NCBI GenBank assembly: GCA_017645275.1
Contig: JAGCPH010000007.1
Span: forward strand, 1 to 60,092
Source of the DNA: Bacteroidales bacterium
GTDB taxonomy: Bacteria; Bacteroidota; Bacteroidia; Bacteroidales; F082
Direction of reading: 5' to 3'
Length of the DNA: 60,092 bases
Shown: one piece after another, positions 9,704 through 18,362 of the stretch
Numbering within the stretch: position 1 is the first letter of the stretch
How the letters are laid out: each line of letters starts with the position of its first letter
Made by a program: the position numbers and the translations under genes
Notes under the pieces: generated by a model
Database searches by the model: none
Seen by the model: the letters and a program-made list of their open reading frames with translations, nothing else
What the model was told of the DNA's origin: nothing

Positions 9704-11242
9704 ATGATAACTTTTAAAGACAGAATAACTCTTGACGAAGTAGAAAAAGTCCTGTATTCAGGTGAAAATATCAGTGTTTCCGATGATTGGATGGCTCGTG
9801 TCGATGCCTGCTACCGTTTTTTAGAAAAATTCGCTGCCGAGAAGGTGATTTACGGCATAAACACTGGTTTCGGTCCGATGGCGCAATGGCGTGTCGACGA
9901 CCGATATCTCACTGATTTGCAATATAATATAATACGCAGTCACGCCACAGGCGCCGGCGAGCCCCTTGACGACGTGTATGTCAAGTCGGCGATGGTGGCA
10001 CGCCTTGGCACTGTTTTGCAATGCCGTTCAGGAGTCCATACCGATGTGGCCAATCTCTTGATTTCATTTATCAACAATGAGATTTACCCATTCATCCCGA
10101 TGCATGGCAGCGTGGGTGCGAGCGGCGACCTTGTTCAGCTGGCACATATCGCTTTATGCCTCATCGGCGAGGGTGAGGTGCATTATAAAGGCGAATGGCG
10201 CAAATCAGCGGACGTGATGAAACAACTTGGCATCACCCCTCTGAAGATGCACATCCGCGAAGGCCTCTCGATTACCAACGGCACATCAGTGATGACTGGC
10301 ATCAGCGTGGTGAACCAGCTCCATGCGGAGAATCTGCTCGACTGGGCGACTTTAGCAGCAGTCTGGATGAACGAGATTGCGTCTTCATTTGATGATTACA
10401 TGTCGGAGGGCGAAAACAACTGCCGCCGCCACGAAGGCCAACAGGTGGTTGCACGTCGTCTGCGTAAGCTTTCAGAAGGCTCACAATGCCTCAAGAAACG
10501 TGCCCATGAGCTGTACGACTACGGCCATGCTGATGTGAAGGTATTTGAGCACAAGGTGCAGGCATATTATTCGTTGCGTTGCACTCCGCAGATCCTCGGT
10601 CCCATCTACGACACCTTGCAAAACGCACGTCAAATCATTGAAGATGAACTCAATTCGGCATGCGACAACCCTATTGTCGACCCTGAAACACAATACGTTT
10701 ACCATGGCGGTAACTTCCATGGAGATTATATCTCACTGGAGGAAGACAAGGTCAAAATTGCGCTGGTGCGACTCTGTATGACAGCCGAACGACAGCTCAA
10801 CTACCTGTTCCACGACCGCATCAACAACATCCTGCCACCATTCCTCAACCTCGGGACGCTCGGCCTCAACTACGGCATGCAGGCCTGCCAGTTCACCGCC
10901 ACCTCGACAACCGCTGAGTGTCAGACACTCGCGATGCCGAACTACGTGCACAGCATCCCTAACAACAACGACAACCAGGATATCGTGAGTATGGGCACCA
11001 ACACCGCCTTGATCTGCAAACAAGTGGTCGAGAACTGCTTCCAGGTGATGGCTATACAGTACATCGCATTGGCACAGGCGACTGACTGCCTAAAAATAGC
11101 CGCCAAGCTCTGCCCTACCTCACGCAAGGTTTACGACAAGATTCGTGAGATGGTGCCGCTCTTCATCGAAGACACGCCATTCTACAAAGACATCGCCAAC
11201 GTTGAAAACTATTTGAAAACCAACAAATTGAATCTGAAATAA
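9704..11242 (+). CDS. Aromatic amino acid (tyrosine) ammonia-lyase
   Basis: A 512-residue enzyme of the HAL/PAL/TAL family, which uses an MIO cofactor formed from Ala-Ser-Gly. The triad is residues 139-141 in GSVGASGDLVQLAH. Many stretches (IYGINTGFGPMAQ, LQYNIIRSHATGAG, YHGGNFHGDYISLE, HSIPNNNDNQDIVSMG) closely match the Flavobacterium johnsoniae tyrosine ammonia-lyase as I remember it. The likely reaction is L-tyrosine to 4-coumarate plus ammonia, supplying the aryl starter unit. It is the first gene of the cluster and overlaps the reductase gene by one base. Histidine lyase activity is less likely, because no other histidine-degradation (hut) genes are near. Confidence 0.85.
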   Translation: MITFKDRITLDEVEKVLYSGENISVSDDWMARVDACYRFLEKFAAEKVIYGINTGFGPMAQWRVDDRYLTDLQYNIIRSHATGAGEPLDDVYVKSAMVARLGTVLQCRSGVHTDVANLLISFINNEIYPFIPMHGSVGASGDLVQLAHIALCLIGEGEVHYKGEWRKSADVMKQLGITPLKMHIREGLSITNGTSVMTGISVVNQLHAENLLDWATLAAVWMNEIASSFDDYMSEGENNCRRHEGQQVVARRLRKLSEGSQCLKKRAHELYDYGHADVKVFEHKVQAYYSLRCTPQILGPIYDTLQNARQIIEDELNSACDNPIVDPETQYVYHGGNFHGDYISLEEDKVKIALVRLCMTAERQLNYLFHDRINNILPPFLNLGTLGLNYGMQACQFTATSTTAECQTLAMPNYVHSIPNNNDNQDIVSMGTNTALICKQVVENCFQVMAIQYIALAQATDCLKIAAKLCPTSRKVYDKIREMVPLFIEDTPFYKDIANVENYLKTNKLNLK

Positions 11243-11970
11243 TGAAATACGCTCTTATCACCGGTGCCTCACGCGGCTTGGGAAAGGCTGTTGCTATCCG
11301 CCTCGCAAAAGACGGTTTCGCGGTGATTATCAATTATCAATCGAACAAAGAAGCTGCTGAAGACACACTGAAACAGGTGCAGGAACTCAGTGGCACTGGC
11401 GAGCTTTTGCCATTCAATGTGGCTGACCCTCAGGCTATTGAGGCGGCACTCGAAAGCTGGCAGAACGCACACCCAGACGATTATATCTCCGTTTTGGTCA
11501 ATAATGCGGGCATACGCAAGGATAACCTCATGGTTTTCATGCAGGATGAGGAGTGGAACAAGGTGCTCGACACCACTTTGAACGGATTCTTCTACATCAC
11601 ACGCAGACTTTTGAAAGACATGATGATGCACCGCAACGGTAGAATCATCAATATGGCGTCATTGTCAGGAATCAAAGGGCTTCCTGGACAGGCTAACTAC
11701 TCAGCGGCGAAGGCAGCGCTCATCGGGGCGACAAAGGCTTTGGCACAAGAGGTGGCAGCACGCAAAGTCACCGTCAACGCCATTGCACCTGGTTTCATCG
11801 CAACAGATATGACCAAGGAACTCAACGAGGACGAGCTGAAAAAGCTCATCCCGATGGGACGCTTCGGAAAACCTGAAGAAGTGGCGAGTTTGGTGTCGTT
11901 TTTGGCATCCGACGAGGCCGCTTACATCACAGGACAGACGATTTCGATTAACGGAGGATTATACACTTAA
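11242..11970 (+). CDS. 3-oxoacyl-ACP reductase (FabG-like ketoreductase)
   Basis: A 242-residue short-chain dehydrogenase. It has the NADPH-binding GASRGLGK motif at residues 8-15, the NNAG motif near 90, the catalytic Ser (NMASLSG) and the YSAAK Tyr/Lys pair, and PGFIATDM. In this cluster it probably reduces the beta-keto group after each extension of the polyene chain on ACP. The start codon overlaps the last base of the ammonia-lyase stop (TAATG). It is closely FabG-like, but its position argues for a dedicated pathway enzyme and not the housekeeping fatty-acid copy. Confidence 0.88.
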   Translation: MKYALITGASRGLGKAVAIRLAKDGFAVIINYQSNKEAAEDTLKQVQELSGTGELLPFNVADPQAIEAALESWQNAHPDDYISVLVNNAGIRKDNLMVFMQDEEWNKVLDTTLNGFFYITRRLLKDMMMHRNGRIINMASLSGIKGLPGQANYSAAKAALIGATKALAQEVAARKVTVNAIAPGFIATDMTKELNEDELKKLIPMGRFGKPEEVASLVSFLASDEAAYITGQTISINGGLYT

Positions 11971-11983
11971 GAATCAGACATTT

Positions 11984-13210
11984 ATGGCAAGAAGAGTAGT
12001 CATCACCGGCATGGGCATCTGGTCATGTCTGGGAAAAAATAAGGAAGAAGTCAGCGTTGCGCTGCGTGAAGGCAAGTCGGGCATCGGCATCGACCCGAAG
12101 CGCATCGAATATGGCTATCGCTCACCGTTGACAGGCATAGTGGAGAGGCCTCAGTTGAAAGGCAAACTCGATAGAAAGCTCCGTATGTACCTCGCTGAAG
12201 AAGGCGAATATGCTTATATGGCGACGTTGGAGGCTTTCGAGCAGGCGAAAATCACCGAGGAATACCTTTTGAATAACGAGATAGGCGTGCTTTTCGGCAA
12301 CGATTCATCCGCCAAGGCCGTCATCGAGTCGCATGAGATAGCATTGGAAAAGAAAGACACCACTTTGATAGGCTCGTCGGCAATTTTCCAGTCGATGAAC
12401 TCCACCGTGACGATGAACCTCTCGACCATCTTCCACCTGAAAGGCATCAACATGACCATAAGCGCCGCCTGTGCAAGTGGCTCACACTCAATAGGTTTAG
12501 GTGCTTTATTGATCAAAAACGGCTTACAGGACATGGTGCTGTGTGGCGGTGCTCAGGAGACCAACTACCTCTCGATGGGCAGCTTCGACGGCATCAGCGC
12601 GTTCTCGACCAGAGTCAACGACCCTACGAAGGCTTCTCGTCCATTCGACAAAGACCGTGACGGTCTCGTGCCCAGCGGCGGTGCTGCGGCATTGGTGCTC
12701 GAAGACTACGACCACGCCGTGGCTCGCGGAGCAACGATACTCGCTGAAGTCTGCGGCTACGGATTCTCGTCAAACGGCGAGAGCCACATCTCACAGCCGA
12801 GCCAGGAAGGATGCTACAGAGCCATGACACGCGCCATGAAAGAGGCTGGCGTAGAGGCAAAAGACGTCGATTACGTCAACGCACACGCCACATCAACACC
12901 GCAAGGCGACATGTTTGAGGCGATGGCATTGAAACAACTCTTCGGCGACACACACACACCTATATCCTCAACGAAATCGATGACAGGCCACGAATGCTGG
13001 ATGGCGGGCGCTAGCGAGATAGTATATTGCATCCTCATGATGCAGGGCAAATTCATCGCGCCGAACATCAACTTCGAGAAGCCTGATGAGTTTTCAGAAG
13101 GCTTGAACATCGTCAGCAAGACTACAAACAAAGAATTAGAGACTATCCTTTCCAACTCATTCGGCTTCGGTGGAACAAATAGCGCATTGATAATCAAGAA
13201 AATACATTAA
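11984..13210 (+). CDS. Beta-ketoacyl-ACP synthase (FabF-like)
   Basis: A 408-residue condensing enzyme with all catalytic elements: Cys163 in SAACASGSHS, His in VNAHATSTPQGD, Lys in SSTKSM and His in MTGHECWMAGA. The C-terminal NSFGFGGTNSALI motif is intact. It would elongate the polyene or prime chain synthesis with malonyl-ACP. It lies 13 bases after the reductase gene and 3 bases before the methyltransferase gene. It is one of three intact ketosynthases in the cluster, probably with separate roles in initiation and elongation. Confidence 0.87.
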   Translation: MARRVVITGMGIWSCLGKNKEEVSVALREGKSGIGIDPKRIEYGYRSPLTGIVERPQLKGKLDRKLRMYLAEEGEYAYMATLEAFEQAKITEEYLLNNEIGVLFGNDSSAKAVIESHEIALEKKDTTLIGSSAIFQSMNSTVTMNLSTIFHLKGINMTISAACASGSHSIGLGALLIKNGLQDMVLCGGAQETNYLSMGSFDGISAFSTRVNDPTKASRPFDKDRDGLVPSGGAAALVLEDYDHAVARGATILAEVCGYGFSSNGESHISQPSQEGCYRAMTRAMKEAGVEAKDVDYVNAHATSTPQGDMFEAMALKQLFGDTHTPISSTKSMTGHECWMAGASEIVYCILMMQGKFIAPNINFEKPDEFSEGLNIVSKTTNKELETILSNSFGFGGTNSALIIKKIH

Positions 13211-13213
13211 GAC

Positions 13214-14311
13214 ATGAAATTGTTTCCAGGTCTCGAAAAAGCATATACCAAAGAACACAAAAGAGCCGGCGAAGCTCAGGAGATGGCTTATTTCATCGCC
13301 TTCGGCCCGATAATTTTCCAGGTCGGACGACTGATGATAAAATTTGACATCCTCGACATGCTGCGCGACAGCGAGAACGGCATGACGATGGCTGAGATAG
13401 CAGCAAAAACAGGCCTTTCCGACTACGCCGTCAAGGTGTTGATGGAAGGCTCGCTCTGCATCGGGCTGGTGATTTTGGATAAAGACACCGACCGTTTCAC
13501 CATATCGAAGACAGGATTTTTCCTTCTCACCGACCCTTCCATCCGCGTGAACATCGACTTCAATCACGACGTGAACTATGAAGGATGGTTTAAGCTTGAG
13601 GAGGCGCTGAAAGAAGGAAAACCTGCAGGTTTGGAGCATTTCGGCAATTGGCCAACCATCTATGAAGGCCTCTCGCAACTTCCCGAACAGGTTCAGAAAA
13701 GCTGGTTCGGCTTCGACCACTTTTATTCCGATCACTCATTCGACCAGGCTCTGCAGATTGTGTTTAGCAACAAAACAAAGACCTTGCTCGATGTGGGCGG
13801 AAACACTGGACGTTGGGCACTTCGCTGCGTAGATTTCGACGAGAATGTCAACGTCACCATCATGGATCTTCCGCAGCAGCTCGAGATGATGAAGAAATTC
13901 ACCAACGGCAAGAAAGGCTTCGAGCGCATCAACGGCTACGGCATCAACTTACTTGATGACAACCAGCAATTTCCAACCGACAAACACTACGATGTGATCT
14001 GGATGAGCCAGTTTTTGGATTGTTTCGGCGAAGACGAGATACTCAGCATCGTTTCGAGAGCAGCTAAGATTATGGACAAAGACAGCCGTCTGTGCATCAT
14101 GGAGACGTTTTGGGACCGCCAGAACTACCCTGCTGCTGCCTTCGCACTGACAATGACATCGTTGTATTTCACTGCTTTAGCTAATGGAAACAGCAAGATG
14201 TACCACTCCGACGATATGGAACGTCTCGTGAAAAAGGCCGGTTTGGTGGTCGAGACGATACATGATGGTTTGGGACATGGACACAGTATTATGGTTTGCA
14301 AGAAAGTTTAG
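13214..14311 (+). CDS. SAM-dependent methyltransferase
   Basis: A 365-residue protein resembling the O-methyltransferase family 2/dimerisation-domain class. An N-terminal winged-helix-like segment (MTMAEIAAKTGLSDYAVKVLMEG, about 58-80) precedes a Rossmann SAM-binding motif, LLDVGGNTGRWALR, near residue 192, and a VTIMDLPQQLEMM second motif. Late motifs SRLCIMETFWD and SMYHS-like strands follow. It probably methylates the aryl ring or its hydroxyl; related pigments carry ring methyl groups. It sits three bases after the ketosynthase gene. The exact target atom cannot be read from the sequence. Confidence 0.75.
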   Translation: MKLFPGLEKAYTKEHKRAGEAQEMAYFIAFGPIIFQVGRLMIKFDILDMLRDSENGMTMAEIAAKTGLSDYAVKVLMEGSLCIGLVILDKDTDRFTISKTGFFLLTDPSIRVNIDFNHDVNYEGWFKLEEALKEGKPAGLEHFGNWPTIYEGLSQLPEQVQKSWFGFDHFYSDHSFDQALQIVFSNKTKTLLDVGGNTGRWALRCVDFDENVNVTIMDLPQQLEMMKKFTNGKKGFERINGYGINLLDDNQQFPTDKHYDVIWMSQFLDCFGEDEILSIVSRAAKIMDKDSRLCIMETFWDRQNYPAAAFALTMTSLYFTALANGNSKMYHSDDMERLVKKAGLVVETIHDGLGHGHSIMVCKKV

Positions 14312-14376
14312 AGTGTAAAGTGTATAGTTTAGAGTAGTTTTAAAGTTTTAAGTTGAAAGTTAAAAGTTTATTTTAT
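14312..14376. repeat. AT-rich simple repeat before the first ACP gene
   Basis: Sixty-five bases made of drifting copies of AGTTTAAAGT-like units (TAAAGTTTTAAGTTGAAAGTTAAAAGTTTA). It interrupts an otherwise gap-free operon directly before an ACP gene. No clear promoter is visible. A similar stretch precedes the second ACP gene at 18060. Confidence 0.6.
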
Positions 14377-14619
14377 ATGAATAGGGAAGAAATAGAAGCA
14401 AAGGTTAAAGAGTTCATGATTGAGGATCTTGAACTTGACGAGGAAAAGATCAAGCCGGAGGCACGTCTTAAGGAAGATATCGGCATCGACAGCCTCGATT
14501 TCGTTGACATCGTGGTCATCGTCGAGCGCAAATTTGGTTTCAAAATCAAGACCGAAGAGATGGCTAACGTCAAGACATTCAAAGATTTCTGCGATTATAT
14601 CGAGAAGAAGACAGCCTAA
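14377..14619 (+). CDS. Acyl carrier protein (first of two)
   Basis: An 80-residue acidic ACP. Ser39 in GIDSLDFVD is the phosphopantetheine attachment site, and helix II (SLDFVDIVVIVERKFGFKI) follows the family pattern. The frame extends upstream to a TTG at 14353 through the AT-rich repeat, but the ATG at 14377 gives the normal N-terminus (MNREEIEAKVKEFM). It would hold the growing aryl polyene. It stands alone between the methyltransferase and the LpxL-like acyltransferase. Confidence 0.92.
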   Translation: MNREEIEAKVKEFMIEDLELDEEKIKPEARLKEDIGIDSLDFVDIVVIVERKFGFKIKTEEMANVKTFKDFCDYIEKKTA

Positions 14620-14622
14620 CGG

Positions 14623-15516
14623 ATGGCCGACGCTCTGCAACATAACGAATGGTCAGGTAAAACGGGAGGACTTCCGTGGATGCAGCGCTCGCTCATCGTC
14701 ATGTTTCGTGTGCTGCCGTTGTGGCTGCCATATGGCGTGATGGCGTTGGTGGTACCTTTCTACATGATTTTCAATGGGAAAGGCCGCAAAGCGATGTATC
14801 AGTTTTTCAGAAAACGCATTGGCTACGGTCGCTGGAAGTCGTTTTGGCACGTCTACGCGAACCATTTCCGTTTCGGTCAGATAATCCTGGACCGATTCTG
14901 TGTGTATGCAGGCAAAAAATATCACTTGGTCTCTGAAGGTCAAGAACTTATGGATGAATTAGAAAAGCATTCGGAAGGTTTTGTAAACTTAAGCAGTCAT
15001 GTTGGAAATTACGAGATCGCAGGATATTCGTTAAAGCCTAAGGCAAAGAGATTCAATGCGTTAGTATTCGCTGGCGAGACCGACACGGTGATGGAGAACC
15101 GTCAGCGGCTGCTTTCGCAAAACAATATGAGGCTGATTTTGGTGAAGGAAGACTTGTCACATCTGTTTGAGCTTAACGCTGCCATCGACAATGGCGAGAT
15201 TGTGAGCATGCCTGCTGACAGAATCTTCGGCTCGCAGAAAGCTGCGGAATGCCAGTTTTTCGGTAAGAAAGCGAGATTTCCGTTAGGGGCGTTTGCCTTG
15301 GCAGCCCAGAAAAACGTGTCGGTGTTGACGGTCTTCGTGATGAAAGAAGGTTACAAGAGCTATCATGCGTATGTCCGTGATATTAAATGCGACAGAGAAG
15401 CCAATATACGCACACAGATGTCTCAGCTGGCGCAAAGTTTTGCTTCAAATCTCGAGGAGATAGTTAGGAAATACCCGACGCAATGGTTCAACTATTTTGA
15501 CTTTTGGAAACAATGA
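14623..15516 (+). CDS. LpxL/HtrB-like acyltransferase
   Basis: A 297-residue member of the lipid A acyltransferase-like (LPLAT) family. An N-terminal hydrophobic segment (MFRVLPLWLPYGVMALVVPFY, about 27-47) would anchor it in the inner membrane. The H-x4-[DE] active site is seen as SSHVGNYE near residue 130, and MPADRIFGS fits the second block. It could transfer the finished polyene from ACP to a lipid acceptor. It lies 3 bases after the ACP gene, and its stop overlaps the next start (ATGA at 15513-15516). Confidence 0.8.
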   Translation: MADALQHNEWSGKTGGLPWMQRSLIVMFRVLPLWLPYGVMALVVPFYMIFNGKGRKAMYQFFRKRIGYGRWKSFWHVYANHFRFGQIILDRFCVYAGKKYHLVSEGQELMDELEKHSEGFVNLSSHVGNYEIAGYSLKPKAKRFNALVFAGETDTVMENRQRLLSQNNMRLILVKEDLSHLFELNAAIDNGEIVSMPADRIFGSQKAAECQFFGKKARFPLGAFALAAQKNVSVLTVFVMKEGYKSYHAYVRDIKCDREANIRTQMSQLAQSFASNLEEIVRKYPTQWFNYFDFWKQ

Positions 15517-15950
15517 GAGAGATAAAAGACATACCGTTAAACGAGCTGATTCCACAGCGGCCGCCTTTCGTGATGATTGACAGGCTGTTGTCGAGCGACG
15601 CGGTGTATTCGGTGACGGAGCTGGAGGTAAGAAATGATAATATTTTCGTTGAAGATGAACGACTTACAGCCTCAGGACTGATTGAAAACATCGCTCAGAC
15701 ATGTGCCGCACGCATCGGATACATCAACCTCAACAACGGTGGCACGGTGAAAATCGGCGTCATCGGTTCGATAAGCAACTTGAATGTCACGCGGACGCCA
15801 AAAGTAGGAGAAAGATTGACGACGACGATACAGCTTCTCGAAGAGGTGTTTAACGTGACGATGGTGCTCGCCTCAATCAAGATTGGAGAAGAGGAAATTG
15901 TTAGTGCGAACATGAAGATAGCCTTGACGGATATCGACTCAAAAGATTGA
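15513..15950 (+). CDS. Hotdog-fold dehydratase-like protein (ApeP/FabZ-like)
   Basis: A 145-residue hotdog protein related to beta-hydroxyacyl-ACP dehydratases. It starts with LIPQRPPFVMIDRLL, which matches the FabZ PHRYPFLLVDRV block with Gln in place of His. The segment where FabZ has catalytic HFPG..P is shortened (NIFVEDERLTASG), while the following helix keeps the Glu (LIENIAQTCAA). The catalytic His therefore appears to be missing, and the protein may be a structural or partner subunit of the active dehydratase at 21554. The ATG at 15513 overlaps the previous stop; an upstream TTG at 15504 is less likely. Confidence 0.7.
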   Translation: MREIKDIPLNELIPQRPPFVMIDRLLSSDAVYSVTELEVRNDNIFVEDERLTASGLIENIAQTCAARIGYINLNNGGTVKIGVIGSISNLNVTRTPKVGERLTTTIQLLEEVFNVTMVLASIKIGEEEIVSANMKIALTDIDSKD

Positions 15951-15955
15951 TTATC

Positions 15956-16390
15956 ATGGGAAAAGAAAAGGTATTATCGGTTACTAAGCCATTCGACATC
16001 CGTTTCAGCGAGGTCGACTCGATGGGTGTGGTGTGGCACGGACATTATGCCATGTATTTTGAGGATGCACGTGAGGAATTCGGCAAGAAATATCATCTCG
16101 AATATCTTTTCATGTACGACCAAGGCTTTTTCGAGCCACTCGTCGAGCTGACTTTCAAATACAAGAAGCCGTTGATTTACGGCATGAAACCCGAGATCAC
16201 GATAACATACCTCCCTACCGAGGCCGCCAAGATAGTGTTCGACTACGAGATTCGCGACACGGCTACGGGCGAGGTCTACGTGACAGGCCACTCGGTGCAG
16301 GTTTTCATGGACAAAACCAACTATCAGATGGTGCTTTACAGCCCTGATTTTTATGAGGAATGGAAGAAAAAATGGGAGGTAAACGTATGA
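15956..16390 (+). CDS. Acyl-CoA/ACP thioesterase, YbgC/4HBT family
   Basis: A 144-residue hotdog thioesterase. The block RFSEVDSMGVVWHGHYAMYFEDARE carries the Asp and following residues typical of the 4-hydroxybenzoyl-CoA thioesterase family. It may release or proof-read stalled acyl chains on ACP, or hydrolyse an aryl thioester. The ATG at 15956 is preferred over an in-frame TTG at 15947. Its stop (TGA at 16388-16390) overlaps the next start, so the two are translationally coupled. Confidence 0.8.
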   Translation: MGKEKVLSVTKPFDIRFSEVDSMGVVWHGHYAMYFEDAREEFGKKYHLEYLFMYDQGFFEPLVELTFKYKKPLIYGMKPEITITYLPTEAAKIVFDYEIRDTATGEVYVTGHSVQVFMDKTNYQMVLYSPDFYEEWKKKWEVNV

Positions 16391-17505
16391 TTGTCAAGGT
16401 GTCAGACAATATCATCTCGCCACTTGGCACCACCTCGGCTGAGAACTACGCCAAGGTGAAAGCCGGCTTGTCCGCACTGCGACGCTACGACGGACTTTGG
16501 GGGCTTCCAGAGCCGTTTTTTGCCTCACTTTTAGATAGAAACGCCTACGCTGATGATAGACAGACGATAGACGAGAAAATCGTAATCGATTCAATATCAA
16601 AGGCTTTAGAAGGAACCGAGATAGACACGACATGGACAAGGGTGCTTTTCATCATCTCGACGACCAAAGGCAATGTATTTCTGCTCGACGAGCGTGAAAA
16701 CGGTTTCCCGAAAGAACGTGTACGTCTCGGAATGATGGCTCGCGAGGTGACGAAACACTTTAGCAATCCCAATGAGCCGATAGTGGTGTCAAACGCTTGT
16801 ATCTCAGGTGTTTGTGCACAGATAGAAGCCATGCGTTACCTGGAAAGCGGAGAGTATGACTACGTCATTGTATGTGGCGTAGACGTGCAGTCAGCATTCA
16901 TAGTGTCTGGTTTTCAATCGTTTAAGGCCCTGTCGCAAGAGGCATGCAAGCCTTTCGACGCAAACCGATGCGGATTGAATCTTGGCGATGCCGCTGCCAC
17001 GATTATTTACACAAGAAAAGACGAAGTCAGTGATAATGAATGGGTTGCATGTAGAGGTGCTATCAGAAACGACGCGAACCATATCAGTGGTCCGTCGCGT
17101 GTGGGAGAAGGCAGTTACAGGGCTTTGAGAGTAGCACTCGGTAACCTTGACCCATCGGAGCTTGCGTTCATCAACGCACATGGGACGGCGACGCCATATA
17201 ACGACGAGATGGAGTCGATAGCCATCGAAAGAGCAGGATTAGCTGGTGTTCCCGTCAACTCACTGAAAGGATATTACGGTCACACCATGGGAGCAGCGGG
17301 CGTGCTTGAGACCATCATCTCGATGCAGGCTGTCGACAACCATAACATATTGGCTACCAGAGGGTTCGACACCTTGGGCGTGACGCATCATCTGGATGTC
17401 ACAAACCAAAACAGAAGCACCGAAAAACGCGCTTTCATCAAGCTTTTATCGGGTTTTGGCGGATGCAACGCAGCACTGCTCATGGCGAAAGGAGGTCTCA
17501 GATGA
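16387..17505 (+). CDS. Beta-ketoacyl synthase (second intact copy)
   Basis: A 372-residue ketosynthase, with Cys138 in SNACISGVCA, His in INAHGTATPYND, Lys in NSLKGYYGH and His in the same block, and a C-terminal LLSGFGGCNAALL. The start is the ATG at 16387 (ATGA overlap), which has a clear GGGAGG ribosome site about ten bases upstream; ATGs at 16360 and 16372 lie inside the thioesterase gene and are rejected. It is more divergent from FabF than the copy at 11984, so it probably handles pathway-specific substrates. It overlaps the KS-like gene that follows by four bases. Confidence 0.83.
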   Translation: MIVKVSDNIISPLGTTSAENYAKVKAGLSALRRYDGLWGLPEPFFASLLDRNAYADDRQTIDEKIVIDSISKALEGTEIDTTWTRVLFIISTTKGNVFLLDERENGFPKERVRLGMMAREVTKHFSNPNEPIVVSNACISGVCAQIEAMRYLESGEYDYVIVCGVDVQSAFIVSGFQSFKALSQEACKPFDANRCGLNLGDAAATIIYTRKDEVSDNEWVACRGAIRNDANHISGPSRVGEGSYRALRVALGNLDPSELAFINAHGTATPYNDEMESIAIERAGLAGVPVNSLKGYYGHTMGAAGVLETIISMQAVDNHNILATRGFDTLGVTHHLDVTNQNRSTEKRAFIKLLSGFGGCNAALLMAKGGLR

Positions 17506-18059
17506 TCAAACATCAGGTCTACATATCGCCAAACGAGGTAAAAGTCAATGGTAAATCGTTGACAATCAACGGCTGCGGTTCGACAATACTCACCGAATTG
17601 TATCGCAGTCAGGTAGGCGACTATCCGAAGTTTTTCAAGATGGACACCTTGAGCAAAGTCGGTTTCATTGCTTCGGAACTGCTTTTAAATGCTGAAGGAT
17701 ACAGAGGTTTCGAGCCCCGCGAGGACCGTGCCGTCATCTTCTTCAACAGAAACGCCTCGTTGCAGGCCGACACACATTACCAGTCGACGATACAAAATCC
17801 CGAGAACTACTTCCCTAGCCCGGCCGCGTTCGTATACACTTTGCCAAACATCGTGACAGGTGAAATCGCTATACGGAACAAGTATTTCGGAGAGACATCG
17901 TTCATGGTTATCGACGATTTTGATGAAAAAATAATAATGAAAAACCTCGAAAACGCGTTTCAGGACCCCATCACGAAAAGCATCATCGGCGGGTGGGTCG
18001 ACTGCAGCGACGAAGAGCATTTTGAGGCACGCATATTTTTAATGGAAAAAGATAATTGA
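17502..18059 (+). CDS. Truncated ketosynthase-like protein without active-site Cys
   Basis: A 185-residue protein that resembles only the N-terminal half of a ketosynthase. It has strands and helices like AVIFFNRNASLQADTHYQSTI, then SPAAFVYTLPNIVTGEIAIRNKYFGETSFMVID, the segment just before the KS active site. The catalytic Cys and both His motifs are absent. It may act as a chain-length-factor-like or docking partner for the ketosynthase upstream, with which its start overlaps (ATGA). It does not look like a broken gene: the same kind of KS-like sequence forms the second half of the protein at 18363. Confidence 0.6.
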   Translation: MIKHQVYISPNEVKVNGKSLTINGCGSTILTELYRSQVGDYPKFFKMDTLSKVGFIASELLLNAEGYRGFEPREDRAVIFFNRNASLQADTHYQSTIQNPENYFPSPAAFVYTLPNIVTGEIAIRNKYFGETSFMVIDDFDEKIIMKNLENAFQDPITKSIIGGWVDCSDEEHFEARIFLMEKDN

Positions 18060-18104
18060 ATTTTAAATTTTGAATTTTGAATTTTAAATTTTTAAATAAA
18101 AGAT
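18060..18104. repeat. AT-rich simple repeat before the second ACP gene
   Basis: Forty-five bases of repeated ATTTTAAATTTTGA-like units separate the KS-like gene from the second ACP gene. The composition is almost pure A/T with no clear TAnnTTTG element. It parallels the repeat at 14312 and is one of the larger gaps within the first transcription unit. Confidence 0.6.
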
Positions 18105-18362
18105 ATGGACGAATTGATTTACAAACTGAAACAGCAGATTATCGAGGCTTTGAACCTCGAAGACATGAAACCGGAAGACATCGACGATAATGCCTCATTG
18201 TTTGGCGAAGGCCTTGGCCTCGACAGCATTGACGCTCTTGAACTTATCGTGATGATGGAGAAAAACTACGGCATCAAGCTGCAGGATCCGGCACAGGGCA
18301 AAGAGATCTTCAAGTCGGTGGCTGTGATGGCCGATTTCATTGCAAAGAACAGGACAAAATAA
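18105..18362 (+). CDS. Acyl carrier protein (second copy)
   Basis: An 85-residue ACP. Ser41 in GLGLDSIDALEL is the phosphopantetheine site. It is distinct from the first ACP (longer loop after helix II, QDPAQGKEIFKS), so the two may carry starter and extender or serve different ketosynthases. Its stop is directly followed by the start of the KS fusion gene at 18363 with no gap. Confidence 0.92.
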   Translation: MDELIYKLKQQIIEALNLEDMKPEDIDDNASLFGEGLGLDSIDALELIVMMEKNYGIKLQDPAQGKEIFKSVAVMADFIAKNRTK

